Assembly: GCF_029167105.1 (NCBI RefSeq)
Contig: NZ_JARFML010000011.1
Location: 124,001 to 188,000, forward strand
DNA from: Bradyrhizobium yuanmingense
GTDB lineage: Bacteria; Pseudomonadota; Alphaproteobacteria; Rhizobiales; Xanthobacteraceae
DNA: 64,000 nt
Direction: 5' to 3'
Positions 59,751 through 64,000 of the stretch are shown in pieces. Every line of letters begins with the position of its first letter. The first letter of the stretch is position 1. Under the pieces are notes generated by a model. The model did no database searches and was not told the origin of the DNA. It was given only the letters and a program-made list of their open reading frames with translations. Made by a program: the position numbers and the translations under genes.

Positions 59751-61073
59751 ATGACCAAGCGCATCCGCCGGCCCTCGGAAACGACCGGCCTCAGCCGCCG
59801 GCAATTGTTGAAGGCCACCGGCTCAACCGCCGCACTGCTCGCCGCCGCCAAGCTGAATTTCCCCGCCGGCGCCTTCGCGCAGGACGGAGGCCCCGAGGTC
59901 AAGGGGGCCAAGCTCGGCTTCATTGCGCTCTCCGATGCCGGCCCGCTGTTCGTCGCCAAGGACAAGGGCCTCTTCGCCAAGCACGGCGTGCCCGACACCG
60001 ACGTGCAGAAGCAGGCGTCCTGGGGCACCACGCGCGACAACCTCGTGCTCGGCTCCGAGGGCAACGGCATCGACGGCGCGCACATCCTCACCCCGATGCC
60101 GTACCTGATCTCCGCCGGCAAGGTGACGCAGAACAACCAGCCGACGCCGATGTACATCCTGGCGCGGCTCAATCTCGATGCGCAGTGCATCTCGGTCGCC
60201 AAGGAATATGCCGACCTCAAGCTCGGCACCGATGCGGCGCCGTTCAAGGCGGCGCTCGAGAAGAAGAAGGCGTCCGGCAAGGCCGTGAAGGCTGCGATGA
60301 CCTTCCCCGGCGGTACCCACGATCTGTGGATCCGCTACTGGCTCGCCGCCGGCGGCATCGATCCCGACAAGGACATCGAGACCATCGTGGTGCCGCCGCC
60401 GCAGATGGTGGCGAACATGAAGGTCGGTACCATGGACTGCTTCTGCGTCGGCGAGCCCTGGAATCTCCAGCTCATCCACCAGGGCATCGGCTACACCGCC
60501 GTCAACACCGGCGAGATCTGGAATAAGCATCCGGAGAAGTCCTTCGGTATGCGCGCGGCCTTCGTCGATAAATATCCGAAGGCCAGCAAGGCGATCCTGA
60601 TGGCCGTGCTGGAAGCCCAGCAATGGGCCGACAAGGCGGAAAACAAGCAGGAGCTGGCCGCCATCATGGCCAAGCGGCAGTGGATCAACTGCCCGGTCGA
60701 GGACGTCTACGATCGCACCGCCGGCAAGTTCGACTATGGCATCCCCGGCAAGGTGGTCGAGAACTCGCCGCACGTCATGAAGTACTGGCGCGATCATGCC
60801 TCCTATCCGTTCCAGAGCCACGATCTCTGGTTCCTCACCGAGGACATCCGTTGGGGCAAGTATGAGCCGAACTTCGATACCAAGGCGCTGATTGCCAAGG
60901 TCAACCGCGAGGACATGTGGCGCGATGCGGCCAAGACCCTCGGCGTCGCCGCTGCCGACATTCCGGCCTCCGCCTCGCGCGGAAAGGAGACCTTCTTCGA
61001 CGGCAAGGTGTTTGATCCGGAAAATCCGGCTGCCTATCTGAAGTCGCTCGCGATCAAGCGCGTCGAAGTCTGA
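59751..61073 (+). CDS. nrtA: Nitrate ABC transporter substrate-binding protein NrtA
   Basis: A 440-residue NrtA/CmpA-family protein with a twin-arginine signal (LSRRQLLKATGS, cleaved near GAFAQDG). The nitrate-binding fold follows, with FIALSDAGPLFVAKDKGLFAKHG, TFPGGTHDLWIRYWLAAGG and CFCVGEPWN. It binds nitrate in the periplasm for NrtBC. It is the first gene of nrtABC, with a sigma-54 promoter and hairpin-rich leader upstream and a strong stem-loop downstream before nrtB. Confidence 0.93.
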   Translation: MTKRIRRPSETTGLSRRQLLKATGSTAALLAAAKLNFPAGAFAQDGGPEVKGAKLGFIALSDAGPLFVAKDKGLFAKHGVPDTDVQKQASWGTTRDNLVLGSEGNGIDGAHILTPMPYLISAGKVTQNNQPTPMYILARLNLDAQCISVAKEYADLKLGTDAAPFKAALEKKKASGKAVKAAMTFPGGTHDLWIRYWLAAGGIDPDKDIETIVVPPPQMVANMKVGTMDCFCVGEPWNLQLIHQGIGYTAVNTGEIWNKHPEKSFGMRAAFVDKYPKASKAILMAVLEAQQWADKAENKQELAAIMAKRQWINCPVEDVYDRTAGKFDYGIPGKVVENSPHVMKYWRDHASYPFQSHDLWFLTEDIRWGKYEPNFDTKALIAKVNREDMWRDAAKTLGVAAADIPASASRGKETFFDGKVFDPENPAAYLKSLAIKRVEV

Positions 61074-61081
61074 TGGAGCCC

Positions 61082-61107
61082 TGCGGCCGCCTTTAGGGGC
61101 GGCCGCA
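61082..61107 (+). terminator. Stem-loop between nrtA and nrtB
   Basis: TGCGGCCGCC and GGCGGCCGCA form a perfect ten-bp stem with a six-base loop, nine bases after the nrtA stop. It is probably a processing or partial-termination element that raises NrtA over NrtBC. Confidence 0.6.
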
Positions 61108-61137
61108 TCGTCCCTGCCACGCCGGAGAGAGATAGCG

Positions 61138-62034
61138 ATGAACATGACTGCCACGAAGATCGAGGTTGAGACCGCGACGCCTGCCGCAACGATTGCGCCG
61201 GTCGTCACGCTGACGCCGAAGCGTCCCCCGCGCACCGAGGCTTACGCACGCATGGTACGCGAGACCGCCGTGCGCGTGATCCCGCCGCTGGTCGTGATCG
61301 CGCTGCTGACGCTGGTGTGGGAGCTGGTCTGCCGGAGAGCTGGCTCGGCGCTGCCGCCGCCCTCAAAAGTGTTTGCGGATACCAAGGAGCTGATCTTCGA
61401 TCCGTTCTTCGACCGTGGCGGCATCGACAAGGGCCTGTTCTGGCATCTGTCCGCCAGTCTCCAGCGCGTCGCCTTCGGCTACTCGCTCTCGGCCATCGCC
61501 GGCATCGCGCTCGGCGTGCTGGTCGGGCAGTCGGTCTGGGCGATGCGCGGGCTCGATCCGCTGTTTCAGGTACTGCGCACGATTCCGCCGCTCGCTTGGC
61601 TGCCGCTCTCGCTCGCGGCCTTCCGCGACGGCCAGCCTAGCGCGATCTTCGTCATCTTCATCACGTCGATCTGGCCGATCATCATCAACACCGCGGTCGG
61701 CATCCGCAACATTCCGCAGGACTATCGTAACGTCGCGGCGGTGGTGCAGCTCAATCCGCTGGAATTCTTCGCAAAGATCATGATCCCGGCGGCGGCGCCC
61801 TACATCTTCACGGGCCTGCGCATCGGCATCGGCCTGTCGTGGCTTGCGATCGTCGCCGCCGAAATGCTGATCGGCGGCGTCGGCATCGGCTTCTTCATCT
61901 GGGACGCCTGGAACTCCTCGCATATCAGCGAGATCATCCTGGCGCTGTTCTATGTCGGCATCATCGGCTTCGTGCTGGACCGCCTGATTGCGGGGCTCGG
62001 CAAGGTCGTCACCCGCGGCACCGCGCAGAACTGA
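61138..62034 (+). CDS. nrtB: Nitrate ABC transporter permease NrtB
   Basis: A 298-residue permease with a polar N terminus of about 45 residues, then about six helices. The contact loop reads VAAVVQLNPLEFFAKIMIPAA. Homology to NtrB/NrtB permeases is clear from GIRNIPQDYRNVAAV and WDAWNSSHISEIILALFYVG. It forms the inner-membrane channel. GGAGAGAGATAGCG lies before the ATG. Confidence 0.93.
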   Translation: MNMTATKIEVETATPAATIAPVVTLTPKRPPRTEAYARMVRETAVRVIPPLVVIALLTLVWELVCRRAGSALPPPSKVFADTKELIFDPFFDRGGIDKGLFWHLSASLQRVAFGYSLSAIAGIALGVLVGQSVWAMRGLDPLFQVLRTIPPLAWLPLSLAAFRDGQPSAIFVIFITSIWPIIINTAVGIRNIPQDYRNVAAVVQLNPLEFFAKIMIPAAAPYIFTGLRIGIGLSWLAIVAAEMLIGGVGIGFFIWDAWNSSHISEIILALFYVGIIGFVLDRLIAGLGKVVTRGTAQN

Positions 62035-62044
62035 GGAGAGGGAC

Positions 62045-62839
62045 ATGACCGCCTATCTGAAGCTCGACCACATCGACAAGGTCTTCACCCGCGGCGCCGC
62101 CACCACGGAGGTGCTGAAGGACATCAACCTCACCATCGAGAAGGGCGAATACGTCTCGATCATCGGCCATTCCGGCTGCGGCAAGTCGACCCTGCTCAAC
62201 ATCATCGCAGGACTGACCGGCGCCACCACGGGTGGCGTGCTGCTGGAAAACCGCGAGGTGAACTCGCCGGGGCCCGATCGCGCCGTGGTGTTCCAGAACC
62301 ACAGCCTGCTGCCGTGGCTGACCGTCTACGAGAACGTCAGGCTCGGCGTCGACAAGGTCTTCGCCAAGACCAAGTCCCGCGCCGAGCGCGACGCCTGGGT
62401 GATGCACAATCTCAACCTCGTGCAGATGGCCCATGCCAGGGACAAGCGTCCTTCGGAAATCTCCGGCGGCATGAAGCAGCGCGTGGGCATCGCCCGGGCG
62501 CTGGCCATGGAGCCAAAGGTGCTGCTGCTGGACGAGCCGTTCGGTGCGCTCGACGCGCTGACCCGCGCGCATCTGCAGGACTCGGTGATGGCGCTGCATC
62601 AGAAGCTCGGCAACACCATCCTGATGATTACCCATGACGTCGATGAGGCCGTGCTCCTGTCGGATCGCATCGTGATGATGACCAACGGACCGAGCGCGCG
62701 CATCGGCGAGGTGCTGGAGGTGCCGCTGGCGCGGCCGCGCAAGCGGCTCGACCTCGCGACCAACGCGACCTATCTGAAGTGCCGCCAGCGCGTGCTCGAA
62801 TTCCTCTACGAGCGTCATCGCTTCGTCGAGGCCGCGTAG
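62045..62839 (+). CDS. nrtC: Nitrate ABC transporter ATPase
   Basis: A 264-residue ATPase with Walker A GHSGCGKST, signature ISGGMKQRVG, Walker B VLLLDEPFGALDAL and H-loop MITHDVDEAVLLSDR. It lacks the C-terminal binding-protein-like domain of cyanobacterial NrtC, so it is a NrtD-like plain ATPase; nrtC is the name used in Bradyrhizobium. The ATG at 62045 follows GAGGAGAGGGAC, six bases after the nrtB stop. Confidence 0.92.
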   Translation: MTAYLKLDHIDKVFTRGAATTEVLKDINLTIEKGEYVSIIGHSGCGKSTLLNIIAGLTGATTGGVLLENREVNSPGPDRAVVFQNHSLLPWLTVYENVRLGVDKVFAKTKSRAERDAWVMHNLNLVQMAHARDKRPSEISGGMKQRVGIARALAMEPKVLLLDEPFGALDALTRAHLQDSVMALHQKLGNTILMITHDVDEAVLLSDRIVMMTNGPSARIGEVLEVPLARPRKRLDLATNATYLKCRQRVLEFLYERHRFVEAA

Positions 62840-62886
62840 ATCACGCGTTCACGCGAGATATGCCCGCGCCCAATTAATCGACATCA

Positions 62887-62921
62887 AGCTCAATCCTTGT
62901 GCGTCGCACAGGGATTGAGCG
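62887..62921. promoter_or_regulatory. Degenerate pair of NtrC-like sites before narK
   Basis: AGCTC-N7-GTGCG (62887-62903) and CGCAC-N7-GAGCG (62905-62921) keep the inner half-sites TTGTGCG and CGCACA of the nrtA pair and the same 18-base centre spacing, but have lost parts of the outer half-sites. The same bases also form a long inverted repeat (CTCAATCC...GGATTGAG). Confidence 0.5.
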
Positions 62922-63014
62922 AAACGCAAATTTAGCGTGCGGAAAAGCCCTGCAAACAATTCGGGCAATACGAATAACATCCTGAAATCCCTGTGTTTCC
63001 TGGGTGCGCGCAAT

Positions 63015-63030
63015 TGGCACGGAAATTGAA
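63015..63030 (+). promoter_or_regulatory. Sigma-54 promoter of narK
   Basis: TGGCACG-GAAA-TTGAA matches the sigma-54 consensus except for A in place of C near -12. The distance from the NtrC-like pair is identical to that before nrtA (103 bases from the second site centre to the -24 GG). The predicted start is near 63041, giving a leader of about 139 bases. Confidence 0.7.
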
Positions 63031-63042
63031 GCGTCTTTGCGC

Positions 63043-63060
63043 GACGCCAACGACGACGTC
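63043..63060 (+). promoter_or_regulatory. ANTAR-type first hairpin of the narK leader
   Basis: GACGCC-AACGAC-GACGTC folds with five pairs and one C-A mismatch around hexaloop AACGAC (A1, G4). It has the same layout and position as the hairpin at the start of the nrtABC RNA, and the hexaloop is identical to that of the nitrite-channel RNA. Confidence 0.55.
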
Positions 63061-63089
63061 CCTCAACATCATCAATCAGCATCGTGATC

Positions 63090-63105
63090 TCGCCACCGGG
63101 GGTGA
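63090..63105 (+). promoter_or_regulatory. Possible second ANTAR hairpin of the narK leader
   Basis: TCGCC-ACCGGG-GGTGA pairs over five positions (one wobble) around hexaloop ACCGGG, again with A at 1 and G at 4. ANTAR targets usually have two such hairpins in tandem; 29 bases separate this from the first. Confidence 0.45.
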
Positions 63106-63110
63106 AGCCT

Positions 63111-63136
63111 CGGAGCGCGCCTCCGTGATCGGAGGC
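63111..63136 (+). promoter_or_regulatory. Mutually exclusive hairpins in the narK leader
   Basis: CGGAG-CGCGC-CTCCG (63111-63125) and GCCTCCG-TGAT-CGGAGGC (63119-63136) share the CTCCG arm, so only one can form at a time. The second is stronger (seven pairs). This is what an antiterminator/terminator switch looks like, but no T tract follows. Confidence 0.45.
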
Positions 63137-63179
63137 AGAGCCTGCAACGACGCAGCGGTGAGCCTGGAAGGGATACTCA

Positions 63180-64000
63180 ATGTCAAAAAATCCGACCCTG
63201 AACTCCAGCTGGATTTCAGACTGGCGCCCCGAGGATGAGGCGTTCTGGAACACGACTGGCAAGTCGATCGCGCGGCGCAACCTGATCTGGTCCATCGTCG
63301 CCGAACATATCGGCTTCTCGGTCTGGCTGATCTGGAGCATCGTCACCACCAAGCTGCCGCAGGCCGGCTTCCACTACACCACCGACCAGCTGTTCCAGCT
63401 CGTCGCCGTGCCGGGCCTGATCGGCGCCTTCATGCGCTTTCCTTACACCTTCGCAGTGACGACGTTCGGCGGCCGCAACTGGACCATCTTCAGCGCGGCG
63501 ATCCTGTTCATCCCGACGTTGTCGCTTGCCTATTTCGTCAGCCAGCCCGATACGCCGTTCTGGCTCATGCTGCTGGTCGCCTCGACCGCGGGTCTCGGCG
63601 GCGGCAATTTCGCCTCCAGCATGACCAACATCTCCTTCTTCTTTCCCGACCGGATGAAGGGATGGGCGCTCGGCCTCAACGCGGCCGGCGGCAATATCGG
63701 TGTCTCCAGCGTGCAGCTCCTGACCCCGATCCTGATGACGCTCGCCGTCTTCAACCTGTTCCAGGCGACGCCCGTCGACGGCATCTTCCTGCAGAATGCC
63801 GGCCTGATGTGGGTGCTGCCGATCGGCATCGCGGTGTTCGGCGCGGTGTTCTTCATGAACAACCTCACCACGGCGAAATCGTCGGTGAAGAACCAGCTCG
63901 CGATCGTCAAGCGCAAGCACACCTGGATCATGGCGTATCTCTATATCGGCACGTTCGGATCCTTCATCGGCTACTCGGCGGCGTTTCCGCTGCTGCTGAA
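63180..64000 (+). CDS. narK: Nitrate/nitrite MFS transporter NarK (3' partial)
   Basis: The frame opens at the ATG at 63180, after AAGGGA, and runs to the window end (273 codons visible). It encodes a nitrate/nitrite porter with the nitrate signature AGLGGGNFASSMTNISFFFP, FFPDRMKGWALGLNAAGG and the membrane-pore Arg in MRFPYTFAV. In B. diazoefficiens narK leads the narK-bjgb-flp-nasC assimilation cluster, so those genes are expected just beyond the edge. It exchanges nitrate and nitrite or imports nitrate with protons. Confidence 0.92.
   Translation, partial: MSKNPTLNSSWISDWRPEDEAFWNTTGKSIARRNLIWSIVAEHIGFSVWLIWSIVTTKLPQAGFHYTTDQLFQLVAVPGLIGAFMRFPYTFAVTTFGGRNWTIFSAAILFIPTLSLAYFVSQPDTPFWLMLLVASTAGLGGGNFASSMTNISFFFPDRMKGWALGLNAAGGNIGVSSVQLLTPILMTLAVFNLFQATPVDGIFLQNAGLMWVLPIGIAVFGAVFFMNNLTTAKSSVKNQLAIVKRKHTWIMAYLYIGTFGSFIGYSAAFPLLL

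Larger units (their letters stand above)
62840..63179 (+). promoter_or_regulatory. 340-base narK control region
   Basis: The gap between nrtC and narK has no gene. It contains an NtrC-like site pair, a sigma-54 promoter and a leader with several hairpins, listed separately. Its part from about 62884 to 63035 aligns without gaps to the region upstream of nrtA at a constant offset of 3463 bases, and the resemblance continues into the first leader hairpin with a one-base shift. Confidence 0.65.

Noticed and set aside
62874..62887. TTAATCGACATCAA before narK as a possible FixK/FNR box
   Set aside because: It lies about 300 bases from narK, behind a well-formed sigma-54 promoter, and has a mismatched half-site; distance and context do not fit activation of narK.
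1..64000. tRNA, rRNA, CRISPR arrays, integrases or transposases
   Set aside because: None found by reading; gaps are short and explained by promoters, repeats and stem-loops. A covariance-model search would be needed to exclude small RNAs.

Overview
The window looks like a chromosomal segment of a Bradyrhizobium-type alphaproteobacterium. It is GC-rich with strongly biased codon use. It carries the microaerobic/symbiotic gene set in the order known from B. diazoefficiens: fixK2, a lone receiver gene, fixJ and fixL on the minus strand, then divergently a universal stress protein, a CBS protein, fixNOQP and fixGHIS. It ends with an assimilatory nitrate locus (nitrite channel divergent from nrtABC, then narK). 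I saw no tRNA, rRNA, insertion sequence, phage gene or CRISPR array.

Layout. 1-5.6 kb: 3' part of an ABC exporter, a glycogen-debranching-type glucosidase, a PRC-barrel protein and an MFS transporter. 5.6-18.8 kb: oxygen sensing (FixLJ to FixK2) and its targets, the high-affinity cbb3 oxidase and its assembly/copper genes, with a perfect FixK box before fixN and near-matches before fixG and the stress-protein gene. 18.8-26 kb: MFS/cupin pair, peroxiredoxin, LysR regulator divergent from 3-hydroxybutyrate dehydrogenase and a patatin-like hydrolase, then an MpaB-type oxygenase. 26-37.5 kb: glycogen synthase, a CaiB-type CoA transferase, a complete dipeptide-type ABC transporter, a zinc alcohol dehydrogenase, an isopropylmalate-dehydrogenase-like enzyme and an enoyl-CoA hydratase. 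37.8-43.2 kb: XRE and LysR regulators, small unknown proteins, CcdA and an animal-type haem peroxidase. 43.2-51.5 kb: a two-permease ABC uptake operon, a FadR-type regulator and a divergent TRAP transporter. 51.6-56.4 kb: serine hydrolase, intradiol dioxygenase, LysR, NmrA-type and SRPBCC proteins. 56.4-64 kb: a PP2C phosphatase-Ser/Thr kinase fusion, an FNT nitrite channel, nrtABC and the start of narK.

How it works together. FixL senses O2 through a haem PAS domain and phosphorylates FixJ. FixJ should activate fixK2, and FixK2 activates fixNOQP/fixGHIS so that respiration continues at very low O2. The nitrate locus appears to be under a second logic. Two adjacent NtrC-like sites lie almost exactly midway between two divergent sigma-54 promoters (nitrite channel and nrtA). 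A gap-free derivative of the same promoter sits before narK. All three predicted transcripts begin with a hairpin carrying an A-N-N-G-N-N hexaloop, as expected for NasT-type ANTAR antitermination. This shared control architecture is the most interesting non-coding signal in the window. The kinase/phosphatase fusion next to the nitrite channel is the most interesting gene without an assigned role.

Intergenic palindromic repeats of four kinds and many strong stem-loops, some at convergent gene ends and some between solute-binding-protein and permease genes, account for most remaining non-coding DNA.
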